A stretch of 64,000 bases of DNA from Acidimicrobiales bacterium (GTDB lineage Bacteria > Actinomycetota > Acidimicrobiia > Acidimicrobiales > Poriferisodalaceae). Below are positions 8,059-17,513 of this stretch, one piece after another (position 1 is the first letter of the stretch; each line of letters starts with the position of its first letter). Position numbers and translations under genes: made by a program. The notes below the pieces were generated by a model that was given only the letters and a program-made list of their open reading frames with translations, did no database searches and was not told the DNA's origin. The stretch is taken from contig JASLTG010000015.1 in NCBI GenBank assembly GCA_030743005.1, positions 1 through 64,000 of the forward strand, in the 5' to 3' direction.

Positions 8059-8472
8059 TCACAAATCGATGACTGCAAACGTCCCGGTAGCCATAGCCAA
8101 CAAATCGTCCGCTGGACCGCCGTAGGTCCGAGCGTCAACTGTGATAACCCGTCGGCCAGCTTTGACGATTGACACGTCAGCCCGAATTTCTGTCCCTGGC
8201 CCGACGCCCTTCAAGAAGCGCGTCGATATTTCCAGTGAAGCACAAATCTGATCATCGTTTAGCACTGAGAACACTGCCTTCCCCATGGCGGTATCCATCA
8301 AGGTGAATAGAACACCGCCGCCGATTACTCCGTTCGGGTTTAAGTGTTGTTCTTCCACATCAAGCGTCGCTAAGACCTCCCCAGGTGATTTCACGATCAG
8401 TTCGAAACCTAGGTAAGTCCGCAACGGGAACTCCCCGTATTCGGGGTCTGATGGGTCTGTTTCAGCGGTCAC
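8059..8472 (-). CDS. PaaI-type hotdog-fold thioesterase
   Basis: A 137-residue hotdog protein of the PaaI family, which hydrolyses acyl-CoA or aryl-CoA thioesters. The core segment HLNPNGVIGGGVLFTLMDTAMG carries the conserved Asn/Gly and Asp region of the active site (given in outline). The later strands ASLEISTRFLKGVGPGTEI and RVITVDARTYGG complete the fold. GTG at 8472 was chosen because GAGG lies five bases upstream. A TTG at 8526 in the same frame would add 18 residues without homology or a binding site. It is divergent from the nitroreductase gene at 8624. Confidence 0.85.
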   Translation of the reverse strand: MTAETDPSDPEYGEFPLRTYLGFELIVKSPGEVLATLDVEEQHLNPNGVIGGGVLFTLMDTAMGKAVFSVLNDDQICASLEISTRFLKGVGPGTEIRADVSIVKAGRRVITVDARTYGGPADDLLAMATGTFAVIDL

Positions 8473-8477
8473 GCAAT

Positions 8478-8483
8478 CCTCAG
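8478..8483 (-). promoter_or_regulatory. Ribosome binding site fixing the thioesterase start
   Basis: CTGAGG on the minus strand lies five bases before GTG 8472. It decides between this start and a TTG 54 bases further upstream that lacks any such signal. Confidence 0.55.
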
Positions 8484-8623
8484 CGGCTCTGTTTTGAAGG
8501 CGATGAGATGTGACGCTAGCTAACAACTGGGGCTAACGCTTCATTTCCACCACATCCTCTTTGCTTGAGGCAAAGGCATTGCGCAAACATATGATCAAGC
8601 TTCAACTGACTCAGGAATCTCAC

Positions 8624-9274
8624 ATGTACCTTGAACTCTCAGCAGACGAACTCTTGACAACTACTCGTGCCGTTAGGAAACGGTTGGACCTGAACCGTCC
8701 AGTGGAACGGTCGTTGCTGATCGAATGCGCTGACATTGCCTTTCAGTCGCCAACTGGATCAAACGCTCAAGGGTGGCATTTTCTGTTTGTCGAAGATGCC
8801 GAAAAGAAAAGACAATTAGCAGATCTTTACGGCCAGGGATTTGACCCTTACGTGAACGGTCCACCTCGTGAATATGCACCCGGAGACATTCGAGCCGAAC
8901 GTGCTGAATTTGTGAGAGGTTCCGCCAAACATCTAAGAGAGGTGTTCCATGAAGTCCCGGTGTTGCTAGTCCCGTTGATGTTGGGACGCCCCGAAGGTGT
9001 TGATGCCTTCGGCCAAGCATCAATGTGGGGTTCAATAATTCCGGCTGTCTGGAGTTTCATGCTCGCGGCTCGCGAGCGCGGTCTCGGCAGCGCTTGGACC
9101 ACTCTCCATCTCCCCTTTGAGAAAGAAGCTGCTGAAGTTTTAGGTGTTGATTACAGCCAATGGACCCAGGTTGGTTTGTTCCCAGTAGCTCACACAATCG
9201 GCACCGACTTTAAGAAAGCTCCACGTCTTGACACCGCCGAACTTGTTAGTTTCGACACTTTCGGAAGCCAGTGA
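8624..9274 (+). CDS. Nitroreductase family flavoprotein
   Basis: 216 residues of the nitroreductase fold, FMN-dependent and dimeric. TTRAVRKRLDLNRPVE is the N-terminal phosphate-binding Arg segment. SPTGSNAQGWHFLFVED is the Ser/Asn loop. MLAARERGLGSAWTTLHLPF is the classic C-terminal flavin segment. ATG 8624 was chosen over a TTG at 8561 because AGGAA lies about seven bases upstream and family homology starts there. Proteins like this reduce nitro groups or quinones, or act on halogenated and unsaturated compounds. The electron acceptor here is unknown. The alpha/beta hydrolase at 9329 follows after 54 bp. Confidence 0.87.
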   Translation: MYLELSADELLTTTRAVRKRLDLNRPVERSLLIECADIAFQSPTGSNAQGWHFLFVEDAEKKRQLADLYGQGFDPYVNGPPREYAPGDIRAERAEFVRGSAKHLREVFHEVPVLLVPLMLGRPEGVDAFGQASMWGSIIPAVWSFMLAARERGLGSAWTTLHLPFEKEAAEVLGVDYSQWTQVGLFPVAHTIGTDFKKAPRLDTAELVSFDTFGSQ

Positions 9275-9328
9275 TAGCCCACGCTAGGTGGCTCATCTGT
9301 TGATTCGAATCTGGGAGGGGTTTTACAC

Positions 9329-10162
9329 GTGAGAGATCTTGAATTGCTAACAGGACGCCTTAGTCGTGATGGAGAGGAAATCTATTGGGAATTAGTTCGC
9401 GACGCTGACGAGGGGAACTCCGATGAGCGGCCGGTAGTCGTTTTGTCTCACGGAGCTGGCGGGTCGCACGCTGTCTGGTATCAGCAGGTTCCTCCGATCG
9501 GAGAAAATTATCGGGTGGTGACCTGGGACAGCCGCGGTTTCGGCAACTCGACGAATAACACGGACCAGTTAGCTCCTGAGAACGCTGCGCGCGACCTAGC
9601 GGCGGTGCTGGACGAACTCGAAATCTCCGATGCACATCTCGTAGGTCAATCCATGGGTGGTTGGCATGTTTCCGCTTTTCTCACCTTATTTAGTGGCCGA
9701 GTCCGATCTATTACCTATGCCGACACTGTGGGCGGCCTATGGACCGATGATCTCCGCACGGCATATGAAGAATTCCGTGCATCTGGTGGGCTGCAAGGGA
9801 GGCGAGAACTTCCACTAGTTGGTGGACACTTGGCGTTGTGGACTGGAGCTGCTGACCGAGACGTCGCCCACGCGTTTTTGTATCAAGCATTGGGTTCGTT
9901 TCATTCACCACCCCTTGATCGCCTTGCTGAAGTACTCGAATTCACCATTCATCACTCAGACTTCGATGACCTCAATATTCCGGTTCTTTTTATAGGCGGC
10001 GAATATGATCAAATCTTTCCTGCATCGATGCTGCATGATTCTGCGAATCGCATTCGCGGAGCTCAGTTCATTGAAATCCCTGATGCTGGGCACAGCCCTT
10101 ATTTTGAGCAACCTGCAGCTTGGAATCTTGCGTTGCTCGAATTTCTCGCGACCATTAACTGA
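9329..10162 (+). CDS. Alpha/beta hydrolase
   Basis: 277 residues with the complete alpha/beta-hydrolase set. SHGAGGSHAVWYQQ is the oxyanion segment, TWDSRGFGNST a strand turn, LVGQSMGGW the nucleophile elbow, GGEYDQIFP the acid loop, and DAGHSPYFEQP the catalytic His. The domain pattern is that of the epoxide-hydrolase/haloperoxidase/C-C hydrolase group, and the sequence does not separate these. GTG 9329 has GGGAGGG eight to nine bases upstream. It is co-directional with the nitroreductase and convergent with the ABC exporter (26-bp gap). Confidence 0.87.
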   Translation: MRDLELLTGRLSRDGEEIYWELVRDADEGNSDERPVVVLSHGAGGSHAVWYQQVPPIGENYRVVTWDSRGFGNSTNNTDQLAPENAARDLAAVLDELEISDAHLVGQSMGGWHVSAFLTLFSGRVRSITYADTVGGLWTDDLRTAYEEFRASGGLQGRRELPLVGGHLALWTGAADRDVAHAFLYQALGSFHSPPLDRLAEVLEFTIHHSDFDDLNIPVLFIGGEYDQIFPASMLHDSANRIRGAQFIEIPDAGHSPYFEQPAAWNLALLEFLATIN

Positions 10163-10187
10163 GGTCATGCATGTTGGTTAGCTGCGG

Positions 10188-13100
10188 CTAGGTCGTGTTA
10201 GCTGAAAGCTGATGCGTGACAAGACGTGAGTACAACCCACCCTGTCCGATCAAGGTGTCATGGTCGCCGATTTGCACCACTTCACCAGCATCCATGACAA
10301 CGATCTGTGAAGCATTGCGAACTGTCGATAGCCGGTGGGCGATAATCAGTGTCGTTCTACCCTGCATTAACTGTTGCAAGGCGTTGTGAACAGATGCTTC
10401 GTTGACTGCGTCTAGGTGTGATGTGGCCTCATCTAGTACCAGAACTGGCGCGTCTTTTAAGAAGGCGCGTGCGATTGCGACCCGCTGTCGTTGACCTCCA
10501 GATAGACGAACTCCGCGCTCCCCAACCTTGGTTTGTAGCCCGTCAGGGAGATTCGCAACGAATTCGGTCAGAGCGGCTTGTTCTATAGCGGTTTGAACTT
10601 CAGCTTCAGTGGCGTCAGGGCGCGCCATAAGGATGTTCTGAACCAAAGTGTCATTGAACAGATACGTTTCTTGACTCACCATTGCAACGTGTGCTCGAAG
10701 ATCATCTAGATCAAGATCGCGAAGGTGTCGGCCGAATAACAAAATGTTTCCGTCATCAGCGTCCCAAAATCGCAAGATAAGTTGTGCCGCTGTCGTTTTA
10801 CCCGCTCCCGACGGGCCAACGATCGCGACTGTGGAGCCGGTTTTGATTTCAAACGAGACTCCTGCCAGGGCTTGTATCTCTGTACCTGGATAGCTAAAGG
10901 CGACATTGCTAAACGCGACTGCGTTCTCAGCGGTCGCCACGTCGATCAGGGTTGGGGACGGCACGGACTGAACCGTGACGGGTTCGCTGTGGACTTGATG
11001 CAACCTGCGTGAAGCACCGAGTGTGTCTGCTAGTTGTCGCCCTACATGGGCGATTTCTGACACAGGTAAAAAACATGCAAGTGCAAGAAGGGTGAGGAGA
11101 GGAAGGGTGGTGGGAGTCAGGTTCCCTCCAGATACCAATCCCGCTCCGGTTACAACCACAGCGAGACCTCCTAAACCGGTAGCTATTTCCAGCATGGCGG
11201 TCTGGCGAGACAGGTCACTGTAGAAGGGCAAACGTGCATCGATATGTCGTTGCACTCGCTGCAGGAAAGCTTCCGATCTTCTCTCTGATTGCTGGAAGGC
11301 CAAGACTTCGCCAAGACCTTGCACAGTGTCCACGACAAATGCGTTCAGATCTCCGAGTGCCTCTCTGTCTTCTGAGCCGAGAGTGTCGAGACGCTTTCGT
11401 AGCAAGAAAGGGCTAATAACAACAACTGCTAAGAACGGGGCCAGCGCTATGGCCATTTGCCATCCCAGCACGATCAGAGTGACCAGAACAGTGGAGGGCA
11501 CTAACAGTGCCACGAATGCTGGGGCGACGGTATGAGCAAAGAAATACTCGACCATTTCAACGTCGTGTGTTGCCATAGCAACCATGTCCCCGGTGCGTCG
11601 CCGAACCAAATATGCGGGGGCAAGTTGATCCAATTTTGCGTAAAGGGCGACTCTCATTTCAGCAAGCATTCGAAAGGCCATGTCGTGAGCCACCCACGAC
11701 TCCAACCAATGCAAAATGCCAGCTAACGGGGCGATAATTATTAATGCGGTAAGGAGCCCGCTGAATGATTCTCCGCGTTTCACAGCTGCAACTATCAGGG
11801 CACTAAGAACGCCAACACCTATCAATGCAGCTACTCGTGTTACCCCAAATACGAAAGTTGCGACCAGTTTCGAGCGCCATGGCCGAACCTCAGAAAAAAG
11901 CCACCTCACTGCACCAGCCCAACTGAGACCACTGGCAGCGATAATTTCGTTATCAACAGGTTCCACTATTTCTCGATCGAAACTCTGAGTGTCATCGTCG
12001 ACTTGCGGGGTCTTTGAGCTGGATCGGGTGAAGCTCTCCTCTGAGAGCTGACCGGCCATTAAAGCGTAGTAATGCTCTCCACGTTCCATTAGTTGAGCGT
12101 GAGTCCCGGATTCGACCACGTCACCTGTCTCTAGAACCAATATGCGGTCAGCGCCGATAACGCTCGACAGGCGGTGAGCGAATATCAACGTCGTACGACC
12201 GACCATGAGCCGGTCTAGGGCTTCTTGGATTAGAGCCTCGTTTTCGGCATCAACCGAAGACAGTGCCTCATCGAGGACCAGAATCGGCGCGTCTTTTAAG
12301 AGAGCTCGAGCGATTGCTATGCGCTGGCGTTGGCCTCCCGACAAACGAATTCCACGCTCTCCGATAACGGTGTGATAACCGTTGGGCAAATTCATGATGA
12401 ATGAATGTGCATTGGCATCTACCGCTGCCTGTTGAACAGCTTCCATGTCAGCGTTGGGTGCGCCGAAGCAAATATTGTCAAGAACTGTCCCATGAAAGAG
12501 AAAAGTGTCTTGGGAGACCACGGCAATGGCCCCGTAGCGGTTGTCTGACGAAAGGCTTCGGAGATCATGCCCACCGATGGACACGCTTCCCGTGGTTGGG
12601 TCATAAAAACGCAGCAAGAGTTTCGTTACGGTGCTTTTCCCCGCACCACTCGAACCAACAACGCCAACTCGTTCACCCGGTTCGACAGTGATGTTGAGTT
12701 CATTCAGAGTCGCTTCTGATGCAGCGGGGTAATGAAAGGTCACATTTTCAAATGAGATACGTGGTTCCAGCGGCTCCTGGAGAATTACCGGTTCAATTGG
12801 TTCGGTTACCCGAGGTTCGGTGTCAAAAACCTTAAATATGCCTTGTGCCGCCGACAATCCCATCATTCCGTTGTGGAGCAACGCCCGAAGGTCACGCTGT
12901 GGACGGAACACTTCGATACCTGCCATCAAGATGATCAGGAGCGTCGTCATCTCCATATCGCCCGACTGCACTCGGTAAGCGCCGACTGCCAGCGCTACCG
13001 CTGCACCAAGAGCCAACCCCGTATCGGTAATCCCTCGAGTCAAGGAATTGGTTGCGAGCACCCACATTGTGCTTTTAAAAACTTCGTGAGCCCGTTGCCC

Positions 13101-13763
13101 AAGTGTCTTCCCTCGAGCCTCACTTTGGCCGAACGCTTTCAATGTTCCCAAACCTTGGAGAGAGTCCAAAAAATCTGCTGCGAAGCGACCGTAAGCTTCT
13201 TGCCGTTCCAGGCTTCGAGCTGCGTCCCACCGGTGGAAAACTGCGGGGGCTAGCAAGGTGATAAGCGCAAATCCAGTTAGTACTGCGGCGACTGGAATAT
13301 CTAAGGGGGACAAGATCCCGAATATCACCAAAGGTGTGACAACAGCGACAATGAGCTGCGGCAAGTATTCACCAAACCAGACTTCTAGTTGCTCAACCCC
13401 CTCAACCAAGGACAACAAGACCTCACCTGTTCGTACATCACCAAAATGCGCAGGTCCTAGTTGAAGGACGTGGTCATGGAGTCGCGCGCGAAGTTTTAGT
13501 TGCACTTTTGCCGCGGTGTGGTGAGCAAGCATTTTGCGCCAATGTTCCAAAATTCCGCGAGCAACCATGATGATCGCCACTAAAACAGAAGGGACTACTA
13601 GCCGATCCAGTGGCTCCCCTCGGAATACTTTGGCTAACAACCAGCCCAACAAACCCAGACGCGCGATTCCGCTTATCGAAGCTAGGACACCAATGACCGC
13701 TGCTTGGGCAATGGCGACGCGCGCTCCTTTAGTGAAGGCCCAGAGCCTCTTATCAAAAAACAT
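10188..13763 (-). CDS. Fused double-unit ABC exporter, CydD/CydC-like
   Basis: 1191 residues containing two complete TMD-NBD units in one chain. Unit 1 has six helices in about residues 15-320, Walker A GSSGAGKST, signature LSGGQRQRIAIARAL and Walker B ILVLDEALSS. Unit 2 repeats the plan with GPSGAGKTT, LSGGQRQRVAIARAF and VLVLDEATSH. The first membrane domain (GEVLLSLVEGVEQLEVWFGEYLPQL, in outline) resembles CydD, so this may be a natural CydD-CydC fusion. That would fit the export of thiols such as cysteine or glutathione for cytochrome assembly. Drug or lipid export is the alternative. Both ATP sites look intact. No cydAB genes are nearby. Most related exporters are two separate half-size genes. 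Confidence 0.85.
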   Translation of the reverse strand: MFFDKRLWAFTKGARVAIAQAAVIGVLASISGIARLGLLGWLLAKVFRGEPLDRLVVPSVLVAIIMVARGILEHWRKMLAHHTAAKVQLKLRARLHDHVLQLGPAHFGDVRTGEVLLSLVEGVEQLEVWFGEYLPQLIVAVVTPLVIFGILSPLDIPVAAVLTGFALITLLAPAVFHRWDAARSLERQEAYGRFAADFLDSLQGLGTLKAFGQSEARGKTLGQRAHEVFKSTMWVLATNSLTRGITDTGLALGAAVALAVGAYRVQSGDMEMTTLLIILMAGIEVFRPQRDLRALLHNGMMGLSAAQGIFKVFDTEPRVTEPIEPVILQEPLEPRISFENVTFHYPAASEATLNELNITVEPGERVGVVGSSGAGKSTVTKLLLRFYDPTTGSVSIGGHDLRSLSSDNRYGAIAVVSQDTFLFHGTVLDNICFGAPNADMEAVQQAAVDANAHSFIMNLPNGYHTVIGERGIRLSGGQRQRIAIARALLKDAPILVLDEALSSVDAENEALIQEALDRLMVGRTTLIFAHRLSSVIGADRILVLETGDVVESGTHAQLMERGEHYYALMAGQLSEESFTRSSSKTPQVDDDTQSFDREIVEPVDNEIIAASGLSWAGAVRWLFSEVRPWRSKLVATFVFGVTRVAALIGVGVLSALIVAAVKRGESFSGLLTALIIIAPLAGILHWLESWVAHDMAFRMLAEMRVALYAKLDQLAPAYLVRRRTGDMVAMATHDVEMVEYFFAHTVAPAFVALLVPSTVLVTLIVLGWQMAIALAPFLAVVVISPFLLRKRLDTLGSEDREALGDLNAFVVDTVQGLGEVLAFQQSERRSEAFLQRVQRHIDARLPFYSDLSRQTAMLEIATGLGGLAVVVTGAGLVSGGNLTPTTLPLLTLLALACFLPVSEIAHVGRQLADTLGASRRLHQVHSEPVTVQSVPSPTLIDVATAENAVAFSNVAFSYPGTEIQALAGVSFEIKTGSTVAIVGPSGAGKTTAAQLILRFWDADDGNILLFGRHLRDLDLDDLRAHVAMVSQETYLFNDTLVQNILMARPDATEAEVQTAIEQAALTEFVANLPDGLQTKVGERGVRLSGGQRQRVAIARAFLKDAPVLVLDEATSHLDAVNEASVHNALQQLMQGRTTLIIAHRLSTVRNASQIVVMDAGEVVQIGDHDTLIGQGGLYSRLVTHQLSANTT

Positions 13764-13935
13764 GCGGAGGGTGACCCTTGAACACGTAGCTCCTATGGGG
13801 CGTCGAAATAGAAAGCAAGCTAACCACCTGACACTATCTACGCCTCAAGCATTTGTTTGAGGTTTGCGACGATTTTGGGTTTGTCATCTGACCGTCGGAT
13901 AACCCTGGCGGGCAGCAGGGTGACAAACTGAGACC

Positions 13936-15198
13936 ATGAGTGAATTGCTTGACCGACATCATCGTGTCATGGGCGACCACGCGCCTTTGTTTTATGAGGA
14001 GCCGTTGACTCTGCAAAGCGGCAACGGAGTGTGGTTAGAGAACCTGAATGGTGACCGTTATCTGGATCTGTATAACAACGTTCCATGCGTTGGGCACGCA
14101 AATCCGAGAGTTGTCGCGAACTTGGCGGAACAAGCCGCAACTCTCAATGTCCACAGTCGCTATTTGCACGACGGAGTCGTCAACTATGTGGAGCGCTTGG
14201 TTGGCCTACATCATGATGGGATCGAGTCCGCAATTTTGGGTTGTAGCGGTACCGAAGCCACCGAAATGGCGCTCACGCTCGCTCGCACCGTAACTGGGAA
14301 ACGCGGAATCATTTGTACCGACGCCACATACCACGGCAATTCTTCGCTTGTTGGTCGCCTCTCTGGGTTACCTGTTGGCATCGAACGAAACGGAGTCAAA
14401 TCTATTTCAACTCCACAATTGTTCCGACCGTTTCATGCTGGATTGTCTGAAGCTGAACTGTTACAAAAACATCTAGACCAGCTAGAGGCCACAATTGTTT
14501 CCTTTGCTGACAGTGGTGGTTTTGCGGGGATGATGTTGTGTTCCATACTCGCGAATGAAGGGTTGCCGAACCCTCCGGCCGGATGGTTCGCTGAGGCAAC
14601 GGCGATGGTGGCTGACGCGGGTGGCCTGGTAATCGCCGATGAAGTTCAGGCAGGTTTCGCTCGTAGCGGTTCATGGTGGGGATATGAGGTGAGCGATTTC
14701 ATTCCAGATGTTGTCTGTATGGGCAAGCCAATGGGTAACGGCTTCCCTCTTTCAGCCATGGCTGCCAGCCATGAGATGGTTACCAAATTTAGAGAGACGC
14801 ACCGTTACTTCAATACGTTTGCTTCTTCACCTCTGCAAGCCGCAGCCGGCTCAGCAGTGATCGACGAAATTGTCGAGCGGGGTTTGGTGGGCCAAGTAGC
14901 GGAAGTTGGGTCCCGTTTGAAAACGGCCCTCACTGAACTTCAGCCACAGCATCCCCAAATGGGTGACGTTCGAGGTAGTGGCTTGTTCATCGGGATTGAT
15001 TGGGTTGAACCTGGCACTAATAACCCTGATATCGGTGGGGCCCAACGAATGGTGGAGGCTCTGAAGTCGCGATTTGTTCTTCTCGGCAAAGCCGGGCAAC
15101 ACGGCAACGTCTTAAAGATTCGTCCTCCATTGGTGTTCGAAAATGAACACGCTGAACTGTTCCTTGATGCTTTTAGGGACTGTCTCCCTAATGCCTAG
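13936..15198 (+). CDS. Class III PLP enzyme (aminotransferase / phospho-lyase type)
   Basis: A 420-residue class III aminotransferase-fold protein. The PLP lysine is K264 in CMGKPMGNGFPLSAM, the cofactor Asp is D235 in VIADEVQAGFARSG, and the phosphate-binding turn is CSGTEATEMAL (103-113). The GNGFPLSAMA context resembles the AGXT2/AGXT2L branch. That branch includes true aminotransferases and also the phospho-lyases for phosphoethanolamine and phosphohydroxylysine. The next gene overlaps by eight bases and encodes an APH-family kinase. This pairing is known for hydroxylysine and ethanolamine breakdown, where the kinase phosphorylates the hydroxyl group and the PLP enzyme eliminates phosphate. 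A phospho-lyase is therefore a serious alternative to an aminotransferase. Confidence 0.87.
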   Translation: MSELLDRHHRVMGDHAPLFYEEPLTLQSGNGVWLENLNGDRYLDLYNNVPCVGHANPRVVANLAEQAATLNVHSRYLHDGVVNYVERLVGLHHDGIESAILGCSGTEATEMALTLARTVTGKRGIICTDATYHGNSSLVGRLSGLPVGIERNGVKSISTPQLFRPFHAGLSEAELLQKHLDQLEATIVSFADSGGFAGMMLCSILANEGLPNPPAGWFAEATAMVADAGGLVIADEVQAGFARSGSWWGYEVSDFIPDVVCMGKPMGNGFPLSAMAASHEMVTKFRETHRYFNTFASSPLQAAAGSAVIDEIVERGLVGQVAEVGSRLKTALTELQPQHPQMGDVRGSGLFIGIDWVEPGTNNPDIGGAQRMVEALKSRFVLLGKAGQHGNVLKIRPPLVFENEHAELFLDAFRDCLPNA

Positions 15199-16180
15199 GG
15201 AGACCGACTTTTTAGAAGCCGCAAGAGCCGCTTGTCTTTCATGGGATCTCAACCCAATTGAGATAGATGTTTTGTCTCACACTGAAAATGTGGTGTGCCG
15301 AATTAAGTTGAGCACTACCGAGCAGGTGGTGATGCGCTTACATCGACCCGGATACAACGACTTGACAGAGTTGAACTCTGAGGTCCAGTGGGTTCAATCG
15401 CTAGCTAATGCCGGGCTGCCGGTCCCCACGGCACTTCAAACCACGGCCGGGGATTACTACTGCTCCGTGGATATTGGTGATGACACCCACAGTGAGCAAC
15501 GATTTGTCGGAGTAATCAAATGGGTTGACGGTAAGCCACTAGGGACACCTTTGACCAACACCTCCCAAGATGTGGTTCCGCATTACAAAACAATTGGTGC
15601 ACTTGCCGCCAACATCCGATGTCACTCAAATCAGTGGAACCCAACAGAAGGGTTCAAGCGCCGTCGATGGAATCTTGAAGGACTTCTCGGAGACACCCCA
15701 TTGTGGGGACGTTTTTGGGAAGCAGAACCGTTAACAGATGGCCAGCGGATGCTCTTTCGCGACGCTCGAAAATTATTGCAGACCCAGTTAGGCACTCTTT
15801 CAACAGGCCCTGACCGGTTCGGTCTAATCCATTCAGATCTCCATCTCGGAAACATCATGTACGACGGCGACGATTTGACCATCATCGACTTTGATGACGC
15901 TGGGTATGGATGGTTCGCGCATGAGGCTGCGGTAGCACTCCACCCTGGTGTCGGCGAACCATGGTTTCCTCGTGCACGTGAAGCTTTCCTTGAGGGGTAC
16001 TGCTCGATCTATGAAATGAACAGTGAAGAAATAAGTTCGATTGATCTTTTTCTTGCTGTTCGCAGCTTGATGATTGTTGGGTGGTTAAATGCTCGACCGG
16101 AATTACCCCTCTATGAGTACTTTTCTGTTGTCGTTGATGCCGCAGAAAAAGCAGTCGAAAATTTGGTGTCAAATTCGTGA
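15191..16180 (+). CDS. APH-family small-molecule kinase (phosphotransferase)
   Basis: About 329 residues of the aminoglycoside-phosphotransferase fold, the group that also holds SrkA, homoserine kinase II and hydroxylysine kinase. The nucleotide-binding lobe contains VCRIKLSTTEQVVMRLHRPG. The catalytic loop is LIHSDLHLGNIMYDG (Asp and Asn) and the metal-binding motif is TIIDFDDAGYGWF. ATG 15191 overlaps the upstream PLP gene by eight bases. An upstream in-frame start at 15143 would overlap it by 56 and was rejected. The downstream gene overlaps by four bases, so all three are coupled. With the PLP enzyme before it, a role in phosphorylating a hydroxy-amine before phospho-elimination is the best inference. 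Confidence 0.85.
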   Translation: MPRETDFLEAARAACLSWDLNPIEIDVLSHTENVVCRIKLSTTEQVVMRLHRPGYNDLTELNSEVQWVQSLANAGLPVPTALQTTAGDYYCSVDIGDDTHSEQRFVGVIKWVDGKPLGTPLTNTSQDVVPHYKTIGALAANIRCHSNQWNPTEGFKRRRWNLEGLLGDTPLWGRFWEAEPLTDGQRMLFRDARKLLQTQLGTLSTGPDRFGLIHSDLHLGNIMYDGDDLTIIDFDDAGYGWFAHEAAVALHPGVGEPWFPRAREAFLEGYCSIYEMNSEEISSIDLFLAVRSLMIVGWLNARPELPLYEYFSVVVDAAEKAVENLVSNS

Positions 16181-17502
16181 GTTCTTTTCGCTCGTTTCTT
16201 AGTCTGCTCACTGTTTTGTTACTCGCAGGATGCGCTGGGGCAAATACTGTTACGACAAATTCCGCCATTGACAAAGTTGAAAACGCAGTAACGACGACAT
16301 CTGGGAGTGGCGCTGCGCCCACATATGAGGAGGGGGGGATAACAAAGACCGAAATATCTACTAGTCCTTCATCAACGGTCGAGCGGCCGACACCGACTAC
16401 CAAGTCTGAACCCGCGGCCGTTGAATATGAGGTCACGAAAATTCCAGAAAGTTTCTCAGAGGTCACCGTTACGGTCGAAAACTTCGTTGCTGAGAACAAC
16501 TTGAACGGTGCTGGGCTAATCGTCGTTGACCGGGATCACGGGGTTAGGTATCACAATCATTGGGGGGAATTTTCTACCGCCCGAATCTCATTGATTGCGT
16601 CCACAAGCAAAGTGATTAGCGCTGGGGTTTTGGTTCATCTTCATGACCGGGGGTTGTTGGACCTTGAAGCACCGATTGGCGATGTCGTCGATTATGCGGG
16701 TCGGCTTAGCGACATCACGGCAGCACAATTGCTATCTGGGAGCTCGGGGATTCCAGGGCTTCGAGCTGACGATCCTCTGTATGTTTGTATGTTTCTACCG
16801 ACTAGTTCGCTGCAAGAGTGCGCAATCGAAGGCCTTTCGGTAGCTGCATCGGATCCAAGAACTGTCCCGCCGGACACTGAGTTTCGATATGGAGGTATCC
16901 AGTTACAAATTGCGGGTGCAGTGGCCGAGATAGCTTCAGGGAAGAGTTGGGCTGATTTGCTCGACGAAATATACGTTGGGCCGTGCGGTCTCAAGTCGCT
17001 TGGTTATACGAACCCTTGGGTCCCTCTGGGTGCGTTCAGCGGGAGCTACCCCAACTGGGATGGGGATTTATCTCTGCTCCCACCGACCGCCAACCCACAC
17101 ATTGGAGGCGGTGCTTATATAACAACTGGTGATTACGGAAAACTTCTCTCCATGCATCTGAATGGCGGAAAGTGCAACGGGCAAGAGGTGTTATCGCAAA
17201 GTGGTGTGGATTTAATGCAGCGCAATCGATCAGGTGAAACGTATGAATCACCTGTCGGTTATGGGCTCGGGTGGTGGACACACGAAATCGTTGGCTATGG
17301 CGGATCAACGCCGCAATCTTCTGGCGAGAGGGTCGCCAAGCGTTTGAGAGATCCCGGCCTTTACGGTTCGACTGCTTGGATCCAGCCTGCGGATGGGTTC
17401 GGTGTTTATTTGGTTGTGGAGAGCACCTCCAATGTGGGAAACCAACTTGCCGAGAAGTTGTATCCGCTGGTTGAGGCTGCCGTTTCAGTAATCAACGATT
17501 AA
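16177..17502 (+). CDS. Lipoprotein serine hydrolase, class C beta-lactamase / D-aminopeptidase-like
   Basis: 441 residues. The N-terminus is a lipoprotein signal (LTVLLLAGCAG, lipidated Cys19), followed by a Ser/Thr-rich linker to about residue 90. The serine-hydrolase domain then begins. The SxxK motif is S142-T-S-K145 in IASTSKVISAG, with GLLDLEAPIGD directly behind, as in class C beta-lactamase relatives. The second motif reads YGG rather than YxN. A glycine-rich segment near the C-terminus (GYGGSTPQSSG) may serve as the KTG equivalent. It is probably an outward-facing esterase or peptidase anchored to the membrane. The GTG start at 16177 overlaps the kinase stop by four bases, so a secreted hydrolase is coupled to a cytoplasmic kinase/PLP pair. 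Confidence 0.82.
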   Translation: MSSFRSFLSLLTVLLLAGCAGANTVTTNSAIDKVENAVTTTSGSGAAPTYEEGGITKTEISTSPSSTVERPTPTTKSEPAAVEYEVTKIPESFSEVTVTVENFVAENNLNGAGLIVVDRDHGVRYHNHWGEFSTARISLIASTSKVISAGVLVHLHDRGLLDLEAPIGDVVDYAGRLSDITAAQLLSGSSGIPGLRADDPLYVCMFLPTSSLQECAIEGLSVAASDPRTVPPDTEFRYGGIQLQIAGAVAEIASGKSWADLLDEIYVGPCGLKSLGYTNPWVPLGAFSGSYPNWDGDLSLLPPTANPHIGGGAYITTGDYGKLLSMHLNGGKCNGQEVLSQSGVDLMQRNRSGETYESPVGYGLGWWTHEIVGYGGSTPQSSGERVAKRLRDPGLYGSTAWIQPADGFGVYLVVESTSNVGNQLAEKLYPLVEAAVSVIND

Positions 17503-17513
17503 GACTGTGATTT

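Noticed and set aside
13835-13860. CCTCAA/TTGAGG inverted repeat upstream of the class III PLP gene as an operator
   Set aside because: Only six paired bases with an eight-base centre; this is expected by chance and has no other support.
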